A DNA stretch of 64,000 bases, taken from positions 38,103,203 to 38,167,202 of the forward strand of contig JASXTE010000005.1 in NCBI GenBank assembly GCA_030280995.1, read 5' to 3'. The notes beneath the pieces are model-generated. The model was not told the origin of the DNA. It saw only the letters and a list, made by a program, of their open reading frames with translations, and did not search any database. How positions within the stretch are numbered: position 1 is the first letter of the stretch; each line of letters opens with the position of its first letter. A program made the position numbers and the translations under genes. The stretch comes from Hemileia vastatrix (Eukaryota; Basidiomycota; Pucciniomycetes; Pucciniales; Zaghouaniaceae). Below, in pieces: positions 10,307 through 21,639 of the stretch.

Positions 10307-10639
10307 ATACGGCCATATAGCTTTAATGGTCAATTTATTTCGTGGACTAGGGTTATTTCTATATGTTCAAACTAAATGTTTTGAATGTGGGATAGCCGGA
10401 TGACAAGTTATATTAGTTTATATATCAAACAGCTCAATCAATTGTATCCACCTGAAACAAGATGGAAACAATGATTTTTCTCTCTTTTCCGTAGTAATGT
10501 GAAAAGGCATAACCATACAATCAGGATTGAGGCAATTAGTTTGTATCAGATTCACTTTTAGGGCACTTCAAAGTCACCTATGGAAGGGGAAGAGCGAAAA
10601 TATTGACATGTCAGAGAACATTGAAAGAAGGAATCATGA
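10307..10639. other. Unassigned spacer
   Basis: No gene, repeat or structure recognised between the short LTR remnant and the CACTA MITE nest. Confidence 0.5.
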
Positions 10640-11020
10640 AACTACCAAATTTCACTGCAACAAATGTTCGTTTCGTCTTGGGGCGCAACAATGGCGCAAC
10701 GATTACGCAACAGTTATGTAACAATTGTTTTTATCACTTAAAATTCTTAAGTAGATTTTAAGTGCAAAAAACAATTGTTTCGTAACTGTTGCACAACTAT
10801 TGCGTAATTGTTGCGCTCCTTGGCAAAACAAAAATGTGTCGTAGTGTTTGTTTGTTACGCCACACGGCGTAACAGTTGCGTAACGGTTGTGTAACAAATG
10901 CATAACAATAATTATTGATTGCTAGGGGACATAAAGATTGTTATGTATTTCTTATGCAATCGTTACACAACTGTTACGCATATGTTACGCCACAAGGCGT
11001 AACAAATGGTGTTGGTAGTG
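10640..11020. mobile_element. CACTA-like MITE (outer), interrupted by a second one
   Basis: The right end reads GGTAGTG and the left end AACTACC (the first C of CACTACC is mutated). Both sides carry the TSD TGA (10637-10639 and 11021-11023). Inner arms hold palindromes such as GTTACGCC...GGCGTAAC (near 10853 and 10983). With the nested MITE removed, the left arm aligns with the right arm from the terminus inward. Confidence 0.78.
10653..10846. mobile_element. CACTA-like MITE (nested), 194 bp
   Basis: Ends are CACTGC on the left and GTAGTG on the right, with TTT duplicated at 10650-10652 and 10847-10849. The element is almost one long imperfect hairpin, with arms of about 75 bp centred near 10750. 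Confidence 0.83.
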
Positions 11021-11027
11021 TGAATCA

Positions 11028-11795
11028 CAGCGAAAAAAAAGTAGTTTGCCCGCAAACATACCGGTTCTGACATACCGGTTACATTTTTTCCCTATGCATA
11101 AAATTGTATTCAACTTTGATTAATTAAATTACTTGTGTCAGAATATGGACTTATTGCAATCTATTAAGTAGCCAAATCACCAGATTTGCAGTGTTAATTC
11201 GCGATTAAACTTAAGGTTGAATACAATTTATGCATAGGGAGAAAATGTAACAGGTATGTCAGAACCGGTCACTACGCACCAAGTAAGATATCCCTGATGG
11301 TGATATCCAGCGCGAGTGGGGGATATTTTAGTGAGGGACTTTAGGTCAGAAAAATAAATGCAAGAAAAGTAAGTGCAAGAAAAATAAGTGCAAGAAAATT
11401 AAGTGTAAGAAAAATCATTTGCGACCATGAGAATTTTTTTTTTCGAAAAAAAAAAAAAAAATATTGAAAAAAAAGGTAAAAAAACAGAAAATAAAATAAA
11501 AAACAAAAATAAAAATAAAAAATCATTTTTTTGAGAAAAGATTAAAAATAAATAAAAAACAAAATTTCCCATGGTTGCAAGATATTTTTATTACAATTAT
11601 TTTTCTCACATATTTTTTTTTGCAGATATTTTCCTTACACATATTTTTCCCGCACATATTTTTCTTACACATATGTGTCTATCCTTATGTTCCTCCCTAA
11701 AATATCCCCAACTCGCGCAGGATATCCCCATCTAGGATATCTTACTTAGTGCGTAGTGGGTATGTCTGTGGGCCAACTACTTTTTTTTCGCCCTG
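11028..11795. mobile_element. Long-TIR MITE, interrupted by a CACTA-like MITE
   Basis: TIRs of about 80 bp (left from 11028, right to 11795 when the nested element is removed) share AAAAAAAAGTAGTT, ACATACCGGTTCTGACATACC and the CCCTATGCATAAA region. The ends read CAG...CTG, hAT-like, but no 8-bp TSD is visible. Classification is open. Confidence 0.7.
11270..11758. mobile_element. CACTA-like MITE, 489 bp
   Basis: TIRs CACTACGCACCAAGTAAGAT (left) and CACTACGCACTAAGTAAGAT (right, reverse complement). The TSD is GGT (11267-11269 and 11759-11761). The host TIR reads through once the insert is removed. The interior is a large inverted repeat around an A-rich centre, with AAGTGCAAGAAAA repeats. Same family as 15249-15705. 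Confidence 0.88.
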
Positions 11796-11964
11796 AAAGG
11801 CTTGGGGTTCTCTCTTTTTTGGAATCTTTCCCACTTAGTAAATCATACACCGTCATTTCCCTTGTAAAATCTCGTGACAACGCTGGTTACTCTTCTCAAG
11901 TTCTAAATAAACATGAAAAAAAATATTTTGTAATTATCCTCTCTTAGTTGCATCTTTTGTGTAG

Positions 11965-12141
11965 TTAAACCATTATCACTTGAGACGAAAATGATTTTTT
12001 TTAATGTTTTATGGACTTGCCTTTTTTTTTCGCGGCCTACGTGACAATTTAAACTGCACTGATACAATTTTTTACAGTGCTAGTTTGATTTCCCCCCATT
12101 TCTTGTTTAAATCATTTTCGTCTCAAGTGATAATGGTTTGA
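11965..12141. mobile_element. 177-bp MITE with TAG target duplication
   Basis: Inverted repeats of about 32 bp (left TTAAACCATTATCACTTGAG, right its complement ending GGTTTGA). TAG is duplicated at 11962-11964 and 12142-12144. A 3-bp TSD fits PIF/Harbinger or CACTA derivatives. Confidence 0.83.
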
Positions 12142-12144
12142 TAG

Positions 12145-12994
12145 TACAAGCATTAAGAAAAATTTACGGGACCCCAAGCCTGTTGTCTCCAAACTTAAAA
12201 ATCTATAACGTAGGATTACGGAAGTGATTCCCTTCACGAGCTCACTTGTATGTATATACATACATTCATACTTGCTGTTGTCTCCATCCAAAGTCACTAA
12301 CCCGAAAAAACAAAAACTCGCCTTACTTTAATTCATTTTCGCTCACCGCCCCCGCTAGCCATACATCTGGCCATATTTTCTCCAATTACCGTAAAATTTT
12401 CGAACGTACCACACTTGGCTGGCCCTGAATCATCTTTATTTTTCATATGACATAACTTTAATATCTTGCTGTAGCTTGAAACGCGCATAATTGACCACAG
12501 TCTAAGGATCTTCCCTCCCTTCCATGTCCTTTTGTTGAATGAGTGCGCAAGAAAAAGCTGAAAAAAAATTGTGGTTGAGCTATTGTTTCATTCTATTAAC
12601 GTTTCCCGAATTTTAGTTGATTTACCATTCAGTCCATTGCAAGTAGTAAGCAGCAATTGCATTTCGTCTCAACCTATCTTTCCCTGAAATTTTTTTCTTC
12701 GTTCCTCAAATTATGTTAATGTAGTCGGTTTTCCTTTTACTAGATTCATGTTTGTTTCAGCCCTTAAGGGAGGGTAAAAGTATTAAAACTTAGTCAGACT
12801 CCTTTCAACACACTTTTAAAGATGTAAACGACCAAAATTAACAATATATTTTGGCTGCTGCGCCACCAAGCACTGACCTAGGTTTGCATATATAATCTCG
12901 TAGGTCAAGTTGAAATTTCTGCTCATAGTTGTTGAAATATTTTACAATATCTGTGAATAAATATTAGACAGTATATCGTCAAGTTATATATATA
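12145..12994. promoter_or_regulatory. Upstream region of the secreted-protein gene
   Basis: Non-repetitive intergenic DNA. A TATATATATA stretch lies just before the ATG at 12995, and a GTATGTATATACATAC palindrome lies near 12248-12264. No other signal recognised. Confidence 0.35.
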
Positions 12995-13986
12995 ATGTTT
13001 AAATATTCTTCACCACTAGTGCTCTTGGTTGTAGTTTCTTTAACAATAAACAGCCTTATATCTTGCACCAGTATCCATCATCTTCTAGAAAAGCGTTCTG
13101 GGAAAAATGTAGAAATTAAGTGGAATCGAAACCGAAATACGATCACATCTTTCATGGTTCGAGGTAAGTTGTTTTACTTTTCATCAGAAGTCTGTGATGT
13201 TCAAAAGGCCTGAAGTAAAACTTTAGGTAAGTTTTATGATTTTATACTATCTTGTCTGAGTGCATTGTCTGATCACTTGCCTTTTTCAAATAATGATTTT
13301 TCTTCAACAAAGAAAATGAAATGAAATTCTTGATACTAGCAATGATTATAAAAACACTGGTTTCATGAGGCATATTCGCCCTCGTGTTACTTTTGAAAAC
13401 AGCTATTCAAGGTTAATTTTTTCATTTGCTGACTCACCCTCTTACCTATGCAGATAAAGTTGATGAAGCGAAATTAAGAGATAAAATTGCGGTTGTGGAA
13501 AGAGAAATTCCTGATGATCGTACGCATTTTATGCGAAAATTGCATCTTCTTGTGAAAGACTGATATTGATAGCTCAATCATATTTTATATACTACCTTCA
13601 CTTCATACATATCCAGGTGACAAAGCATTCGAGGAAATAAGGAAATTTGAACTCGAGTTACAAAAAGATAAACCTCTTGTACCAAGTACGCTTGTTTAAC
13701 TTCTTCTTACTTTCTCCATATTTAATTATCAGAAATCAATAAAATCCATTATTAAATCCTCAAAAACGCCCAACTATTTCTCTATTTTTAATTTCTATAA
13801 TGAAATCATAGGGCGAAGCCCTAACACTGCCCCATCGGGTAGAGGTAAAAAGAGTAAGCAGAGTTATCTTCATGGCTTTCCAACACATCTGCTTTCCAGG
13901 ATGCTGAGGAAGTGAATTTTTTTTATTTCACATTCCTTTCCTGCTTCTATCTAGAAGCTACTGGAGAGGGCTCGTCGAACGAATAG
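12995..13986 (+). CDS. Predicted small secreted protein built from phase-1 exons
   Basis: Exons at 12995-13163, 13454-13519, 13617-13685, 13812-13844 and 13955-13986 join in frame to about 122 aa. All four introns have GT...AG ends and phase 1, and the internal exons are 66, 69 and 33 nt (multiples of three). The N-terminus is a clear signal peptide (hydrophobic VLLVVVSLTINSLIS, cleavage near residue 25). It is followed by a Kex2-like LLEKR site, then charged helical segments and a Gly/Ser-rich end. If the last intron is retained, the frame ends at 13915 instead (135 aa). I do not recognise the family. The features are those of a fungal secreted or effector-like protein (inference). It is the only host-like gene in the window, flanked by MITEs and copia relics. 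Confidence 0.68.
13188..13226 (+). pseudogene. Candidate decayed or poison microexon
   Basis: 39 nt lying between ATCAG and GTAAGT inside the first intron. It is also phase 1 and a multiple of three, but carries an in-frame TGA (CDVQKA then stop). It could be a dead exon module or an alternative exon that lowers expression. Confidence 0.4.
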
Positions 13987-14554
13987 AGTTAGTTTTTTAA
14001 GAACCATGAACGTGAAATTTGTAAACTTTAGCTAACATTAAAGTGTCACGCTAGACTTTGAAGCTTTCACGTATATTTAATGAAACAAGAGAATTAGTAG
14101 GTCACTAGATGAAAGTGTCAAAATATTGTTTGATTTGGTTAGAATGATTGATCTGTGAAGTAGTTTTTACTTATTGTCTGTGATTACAATATTTTATATA
14201 GTCACTAATGTAACTAGTTCATATTAGTCTGATAAAAAATGGTACCATTAGGTGTTGATTGTTTATATATACTTATTCCCTTTTTACCATGAATCATGCA
14301 TTATATTGAGAAATTATATAATCTATGGTTTTTAACGAAGGCAGAGAGATTACTTTAAAAGGAACATAACCGAGTGAATTGAAGGACACTTAGGATCAAC
14401 AAATGATGGAATGAATGATAGAACAGTAAACAACAGGGTTAGCCATATAATAAACGAGTGCAAGTTCTGTTTTTGGTTTAAACCTATCAAGTAACTGTTA
14501 GAATTTATTGACTTCGGGCTTTTAATCTGTCGATTTATTGAGATGTGAGAAGTG
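13987..14554. other. Intergenic DNA, nothing recognised
   Basis: AT-rich, with no coding frame or repeat that I can identify. It would contain the 3' UTR of the secreted-protein gene. Confidence 0.5.
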
Positions 14555-14788
14555 ATAAAATGGCCGCAGGGACTAACTCAACCTGAGCAAAGATCGAAAT
14601 GGCAAAGAAGCGGGGAATAACTCTACCCGATAAGACGATAAGATATGGGGAAGAACTCTAACCAATGAATTGATAAGACACGGGGAATAACTCGAACTGG
14701 TAAAAATGATGAGCCGGGGAATAACTTTACCCGACTTGATGATGCGGCGAGGAATAACTCAACTCGACTTGACAATGGGGCGAGGAAT
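14555..14788. repeat. Degenerate minisatellite, about six units
   Basis: Irregular units of 33-43 bp built around GGGGAATAACTC followed by TACCCGACTTGATGATG, at about 14571, 14614, 14650, 14687, 14719 and 14752. GC-richer than its surroundings. Confidence 0.75.
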
Positions 14789-14902
14789 TGTAGCACGGTG
14801 TCAGCCTGTAGAACTCCGGAAAGAACTGGAGAACAGGAGACGCCGCGCCTACAGACTATATACACTCATACACAAATTAGTACATATTCCTGATACACAA
14901 CA
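14789..14902 (-). repeat. Short copia LTR, 114 bp
   Basis: On the minus strand it starts TGTTGTGTATCAGG right after the polypurine tract AAGTGGGGGGGA (14903-14914) and ends CCGTGCTACA. It is the 3' LTR of the copia relic to its right. Its end resembles that of the plus-strand LTR at 9930-10040. Confidence 0.65.
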
Positions 14903-15248
14903 TCCCCCCCACTTAGTTATGAAAAAATATTACTGATGTCCGCTCCATTCACATATAACCAACTCCAAAAACCAAAAAAATGAAATAAAATAAAATAAAA
15001 TGAAACAAAATAAAGCAAGGAAAAAGAAAGAGAAAATAAAATATAACCCCATCACCACACACAGACATCCTTCCTTTAAAGCATTGTTAGAGATGGGCCC
15101 AGTGATTTTGTGAGTATATCTGCATGCATTTGAGCAATGGCGGCCCATTCCAAAGTTGCTTTTTTCAGGAAGAGCTGTTCATTCACAATATAGAAACACC
15201 TATCCACATGCCATATTCTCTTGTTTCCCAGATTGTCTTTTGCATTGG

Positions 15249-15705
15249 CACTACACCCCAAATATGATATCCCTGATGGGGATATTGTAGGGAGGGACAT
15301 AAGGATTGAAAATATCTGTAAGAAAAATATGTGAGAGAAAAATATGTGTAAGGAAGATATGAGCAAAAAAAAAAATATGCAAGAAACATAGGCATAATAA
15401 AAACATCTTGCAACCATGGGAAATTTCATTTTTTTATTTTTTATTATTTTTTTCTCAAAAAAATAATTTTTTAATTTATTTTTTTAATTTATCTTTTTTT
15501 GTTTTATTTCCAGTTTTATTTTCTGTTTATTTACTTTTCTTTTAAAAAAAAGAAAAAAAAAATTCTCATGTTGGCAAATGATTTTTCTTACACTTACTTT
15601 TCTTGCACTTATTTTTCTTGCACTAACTTTTCTTACATTTACTTTCCTGACCTTAAGTCCCTCACTAAAATATCTCCATCAGGGATTTCTTATTGGTGCA
15701 AAGTG
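15249..15705. mobile_element. CACTA-like MITE inside copia RNaseH, 457 bp
   Basis: Left end CACTACACCCCAAATATGAT; right end (reverse complement) CACTTTGCACCAATAAGAAA. The 3-bp TSD has one mismatch (TGG and TGC on the plus strand). Same family as 11270-11758, sharing the GAGGGACTTAAG blocks and the CTTACACTTACTTTTCTTGC arms. Confidence 0.82.
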
Positions 15706-16471
15706 TGCCTATTTCTCCCTTGTTGTCACAGAAGATCTTGATTGGAGGAATATCAGGAAATATATCCTTGAGTAGATTTGAGATCCAAATGGCATCTTTC
15801 ATACCACCACCAAGTGCCACATGTTCAGCAGTGCATAATGAATCACTAACTGTCAATTGGCATCTTGAGGTCCACACTACAGGTCAAGAGTTAAGGAGCA
15901 GGAGATGTCCACTTTGAGCCCTTGAGAATTCTTTGTTATTCCAAGTGGAACCAAAAAAAGATAGGAGCTCAAGTGGGGAATTTTGATCAGGATGAATGTG
16001 AAGACAGAGTTTGGAAGTGTGTTGAACATATCTGAGCAGGTGGTTTAGAGAAATCTAGTGAGTGGAAGTAGGTTTGGTAGAGAATTGTGCTAAAAAATTG
16101 ACAGGGAAAGACAGATCTGGTATTGTTTCCACTTCCACATAACTGAGAGCACCTAGAATAGAGAGATATTTAGTTGTATCAATAGTTACCTCTTCATCCT
16201 TGTCTGTGGTTATTTCTAGATTATTTGGTAGGGGGGATCTTGTTGTAAACCCAGAGAGGTTATGACTCTGCAGAATCTTGTCAATAAGCTGAAAATTGTG
16301 CAGATTAAAACCTTTTGGAACATCTTTGATAGCAACACCTACAATACCATCCACATTATCATTCCACTATACCTTCAAAATACCATCCCAACCATCCTCT
16401 AATTCCTTCAACACCTCTTCACTACTTCCAGTGACTATACCATCATCAACATGTATCCAAATCATGCCCAC

Positions 16472-17645
16472 TGTCAGTATGTCTAGTATTTAAGTATGAT
16501 ATAATAGTATTTATTAATGGTCCTACTACTTATTGATAAATGATTTAGTGATTAAACCTCAGGGGAAGACTAATAAAATAGTTATACTCAAATAAAACTC
16601 ACAATACTTGGATTTAAATGGGTGCTTAGTGGTGGAAAATAGATAAATAGAATATAGTTATAGCTTATATAATGATAATATCAACTTATAAAAGCTTTAT
16701 AATATATTTCTAAATGTTAATAATTGTATTGAAGTGTTTTATTGAATTGTAGTAAGTAATTGGTGATGAATAACTGTCAAAATCCCTCCTTACTTATACC
16801 CAAATCCCCTGGAGTGCACAGACCTTCAATCCAGATGATGTCACTGCTATCCCCGGCAACTACAGCACTGTGAGGGCCCATCACCTCCCCATGGCGTCCA
16901 CTTCAAGCAGATTCAACACCCAGACCTCCAGTAAGGACACACCATCACAATTAATGCTAACACAGACCCAAAACATAATTAGAAAAACCAGATAAAAGCA
17001 GATACCATAAAGAAACAGGTAAAATAAGTAATCCAAAAGAGATAAAATGAAACCCAAAGCATATAAAAGAAACAAATGAAATTTCCAAGCCCCCAATAGA
17101 ATCCCCATGCATCTACATTAACCCAGCAATGACCTTCCAACCCATTAATCCGTGAATATCCATCCAAGGAAGCAGATTAAGTTGTCCAAACTGAGTGTAT
17201 GTGCCTGAAATAGATGTCTATGCTTCTGTAGGCGTTGTGAATCCACTGGTTACGTCCATATGACCTAAAATAAGCAGAAAAAAAGGTTATAGGCTATTAA
17301 GAGGTTAAAACCCACTTATAGACCTAAATATACATAATATACAGCATATTTCACTGAATATGAGCTTTATGTATACATTTAAGCTTATGTATGTCTATAA
17401 TTACTTAATATCACTTATGATCAGTATATTATGACTCCATTAATAGCTTAATAAGTATTATTAGGCTATGGATAAGCTATTTAAACTACTATAAGTCATA
17501 TAATAGTGTAATAATTATATATATATGTATTATAATTATATATATAATTGTTTTAACCTTATATTAAGATATAAGCTTAATGTACTTAAGGTTATCTTAT
17601 TTTAAGTATAAGAAATACTCATTCCTAGGGATATCTAGGCTGACA
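16472..17645 (-). mobile_element. Solo LTR, 1174 bp, in copia RT
   Basis: Ends TGTCAG and CTGACA with a perfect 5-bp TSD CCCAC (16467-16471 and 17646-17650). It lies immediately before the RT VDD motif. No internal region is present, so it arose by LTR-LTR recombination. Related copies are at 8114-8568 (partial) and 62239-63415. Confidence 0.9.
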
Positions 17646-18262
17646 CCCACACATTCCTTTTTTCTAAGAACATGGAAACTTTTATCATATTGACTTGTCC
17701 TATACCCCAGAGCATCAAATTTTCTGGCTATATGAAGCCACCAGCATCTTGCTGCCTGTTTATTGTTACAGAGGGTAATTTTTAAACATAGGGCATTTTC
17801 AATGTCATGAAGCTGGTAAACTTCAGGAGGGTGAACCAAAATTTCTTCATAAATTGTACTGTGAAGGTAAGCAGAAGTGACATCAAAAGATTTGACAGTC
17901 CATTTTTGATAAGCTGCCAGTGTGAGAAGAATGTGTTGTGAGAAAATGTGGCAGTTGGAGCAAAAGTTTCAGTGAAATCAATACCATACTGCTGTAAAAA
18001 ACCTTTCACCACATATCTTGCTTTGTAGGTTGGTGATTTGGATGAAGGTTTTTTGATTGTGAAGACCCATTTTGCATTAGTCAGCTTGGCTTTTGCAGGA
18101 AGCTTTTATTCATACCACACATCCATATCTTTCATGTTCTACAGCTCCTTTTTGCATGCTTGTTCCCACTTTCTACTGTCAGCTGAGAGCATAGCTTGCA
18201 AATGTGTTTTAGGGATAATGGGTGATTGGGACAAACATTTCTGTATAGTGTCATGCACAGCT
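17190..18262. repeat. 1073-bp duplicated block, copy 2
   Basis: Counterpart of 8113-9185. Here the block sits in its natural context, with the LTR continuing to 16472 and the integrase sequence continuing to 18578. This is therefore the likely source copy. Confidence 0.9.
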
Positions 18263-18578
18263 CTTTCTTAGGAAATAAGAGGTTTTTAATCCTTAAAATC
18301 ACCTAGTTTCATGGTTATAAGGATATGGTCAAGAGAAATTTTTGATGATGGTGTTTCATAAGCAGATTTGTGAGCAGGAAGTTGGTCACCAGGGAAAACA
18401 GCCAAAGCAGATTCAAATAATAAATTTGATTCTGGATACCAAAAAATCCAACCTGCATTATAAAAAGAGTAACCTACAAACTCACAGACCAAAGCATTTT
18501 GGTCCAGTTTGAGTTGAATTTCTTAATGAATATGGACAAAATCTGTTTAACCAAAAGTTCTGAGGCTCAAGTAAGTTG

Positions 18579-18690
18579 CACCACACAATATTTGGGGGGG
18601 AATTGCTAGCAAGTCCTCAACTTGAGCTTATATGGAACACAGATGGAACTCAGACTGAACTCACAATGAACTGATACTGAACTTTACTTT
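18579..18690. mobile_element. End of a CTAGC-family CACTA-like element
   Basis: Starts CACCACACAATATTTGGGG, then TTGCTAGCAAGTCC and GGAACTCAGACTGAACTC, as in the complete MITEs at 22517-22766 and 29734-29983. Homology fades after about 18690. It interrupts the copia relic. The matching right end was not found, so this may be the end of a larger decayed element. Confidence 0.65.
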
Positions 18691-21580
18691 GAAATCATCT
18701 TGAGCTCTTAACCAATAATGGATGAGTCTGTGCTGGAATAATAGTGAAAGTTTAATGAATAATTTATAGAATTAATGACAAGGGCAAATTAAGAATCTGA
18801 TCCATTCACAGAATTTATTTCATAAAACACAATTTAATTTTCATTATGAATTTCACTTTATCATTAAAAAGACTGAAAAATATACTATTTATTTAAAAAG
18901 CATCACTTTTAACCTCTCTAATAATTTTATTAGTTTTTTTTTGAAAAAATATATAATAAGATCAGTGGTTCATTTTATTGTTAACTCCTTTTAACCAAGA
19001 ATTTGAAGCTTTCATTTTTTAATTTAAACCATATTACCTGTTTTTTTTGTATTTTTATTATTTCTGATTATGAAATATAAATTTTTTTAGTTCAATGGAT
19101 TTATTTAACAAACATATTGAGCCATCAAAATTATCAAGTATTTTACTCTATAATACCGTGAAAAGACTCATAATTAAAAAAATTAAAGATAGCAATATGT
19201 TTTCTAATTTCTGTTTCAATGAAGTCCTCTCATAGCTTCTTTACACTAAGCACTAATTATTAAAAAATATTTCTATTATAAGTTTAGAAAGAAGTAAAAT
19301 TCTTATAATAGTTGATTTTAATCAATTTTTTTACTTTTTTATATGCAAGAAGATGATTAAAATTAAAAGAAAATATATTTTTGCTTTTTTTTCTTCTATT
19401 TAATATTCAACTACTAAGAATTTTTGCAATATACATTTATTCAATGTAATACATATACCATATTCTGGAACTTTTAATGATTTATTTCATCTAAATTGCA
19501 TGTAAATATGGTTATTTGGTAGAGTAATCTCATGAGTTGAAATAATAAATTACTACTCAGTAAGTTTTTCATATGAAAAACTGAAATTAATTCTAGATGT
19601 AAAACTTTAAAGATAATAAAAAAAGTAGTATAAATTTATTTAAACTTTAATTTTAGTGCTTGATTTTGCTTCAATGCTGTATTGTGGGATAATTTCAGTG
19701 TCAACTTGGGAATAAGCACCATATATTTCTCAAATTGTTATCATGTTAAAAAATGTGCTTCAGATAAAATTTTTGATTGTATTATTGTTCAAGAACTGAG
19801 TAAATAGGTAGAAGTGGTACTTCTTCATAATTCTATCAGTTTCAAATTGAAAAACTATTATATGATATTTATTTTGTAATAAAGACACAATTTGTACTTT
19901 AGATTATGCCCATGTAGTAAAACAGCTCTAAAGGCAATCATATTTTGATTAAAAATAAAATTATTCCATATTTAAAATGAATAGAAAAAATATTTCAATT
20001 CTATGGTGCTGAAAAATAAATTAAGTAAAATTTTTCAGGTACACTTTTTTAGTCTTTAGAATAAAAGTTTTGATAGGAGTAATTCACAACTGAAAACTTA
20101 CACACAATTCTATAATTCTATATATGGGTTCAGGATCTATCAATGATTTATTGGAATAAAGATATTCATGCTGATTGGTAGATCATATATCATTTTTCTA
20201 TTCAATTTCTAAGTGTATGAAAAAAAATCCCTTTGATATTTTATTTAAACAGAAGAATTAATAAATCTTCTTGAAATTGGCCCTATCACAAACCAATACT
20301 GGAATGAATATATTGTTATAAAAATTAATTTAAATAGAATTATTTCAAATCTTCATTACATATTTAAAAGAGAAAATAAATATTAAAATTTGACTTTTTA
20401 TAGAAATATAAATTGATTTAAAATATGTTTACTTATTTTTTTTACAAAACAACTAACTTTATCCTGTGAGGCTTCCCTTAAATTTACAAATATAAGTCTA
20501 AAAAATTAATATGATTCTCTGAAGACTATATGATGTGTACCTAAAGCAAATTTTTTTTTGAAGTACTTCAAATCTAAGCAAAAGAGCTGATACCTTTTTT
20601 ATATAATATATTTGTATAAAATTAATTTTAAGTTATTTTCTTAATCTGACATATGGAAAGAACTCATATCAAAATAATATATGATCAACTTAAAACCATT
20701 TTGAATATAATATTTTGTCAAAATGATTATTAATTTTTACTAATTTTCACAACTTCAAAGTATTTAATAAAAATATTTTGATATAAAAATATAATTATTT
20801 TTATATTTAAAAATACTCAATGAAAATTCTTAAAAATATAAATTTTTTCATGGCTTAACTTAGCTTGAACCACACTTTGAAACAGGATTGAATTGAGAGT
20901 TCAATCTAAGTTCCACAAAAGACATGATAAATATTTTTTTTAAAAATGTATATAGTCATTGCAATGAATAAAAGTAGTAAAAGAAAGGACTAGAAATTTT
21001 TTTCTGTTACTGAAAAGATTATTGTAAATATATTGAGGCAGATAAATTATTAAAGTTTCTTAAATTTGCAGTAATTACAGTCAATTATCCAGTTATATAT
21101 AGTAATCACAAAACAAGAAATGAAGCTAAATGGTTATACATGTAGATAGATCTTTTCTTCAAACTTTACTTGAATTATTTAATTTAATTCAAAGATATTT
21201 TTAATCTAACCAACATATTTTAATATTAAATTTAAAAATAAATTAAATAAACTCATAAAATACATAAGTTCAAATGTTTAAAATTTCATTAAATATTTTT
21301 TTTAGTTTTCAACTTTTTGCTACAATTTTTCTATTATATTATATATTTATATCATGTAAACTTATCAGAAGCATACTGTCAATTCTTTTGTAAAAAAGCA
21401 AAATAGTATTTTGTTACCAATTATTTTATTATATTACTTTCTTAGTATTAAAGTGAATTTTAAATAAAAAATGTTAAATAAAGATGTATAAACTATTGTT
21501 TTATGTTCAAAAATATCAATAAAAGATAATTATCAATCATTTTTCATATTGAAAGAATAGAGCTGTAGATTGAGGGGGTG
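18691..21580. other. AT-rich gene-free DNA
   Basis: About 2.9 kb with no frame above background, no TIR or LTR signature and no obvious tandem repeat. It could be the decayed interior of the element starting at 18579, but I have no positive evidence. Confidence 0.5.
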
Positions 21581-21639
21581 GACTGTGATGTTCACACAAA
21601 GAATAGAGTACACTCTCAATTTTTTGCTACCTCAATTGA

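Larger units (their letters stand above)
15076..18578 (-). pseudogene. Ty1/copia pol relic: integrase C-terminus, RT, RNaseH
   Basis: Read right to left. Integrase C-terminal sequence (FVGYSFYNAGWIFWYPESN, 18286-18492) is followed by RT (17600-18012, frameshifted), the RT active-site region (IHVDDGIV, just left of 16472), thumb and connection sequence (16055-16354) and RNaseH (TAEHVALGGGMKDAIWISN, DNKGEIG at 15710-15880). It ends with MHADILTKSLG and a stop at 15076. The tyrosine before VDD is replaced by His. A MITE splits RNaseH and a solo LTR splits RT. Removing each insert plus one TSD copy restores the frame locally. Gag and the integrase core are missing beyond the MITE at 18579. Confidence 0.88.

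Noticed and set aside
11028..11795. hAT transposon by its CAG...CTG ends
   Set aside because: No 8-bp target duplication and no transposase. Left as an unclassified long-TIR MITE.
16055..18492. Several separate small genes on the minus strand
   Set aside because: They are consecutive pieces of one copia pol interrupted by a solo LTR, a MITE and frameshifts.
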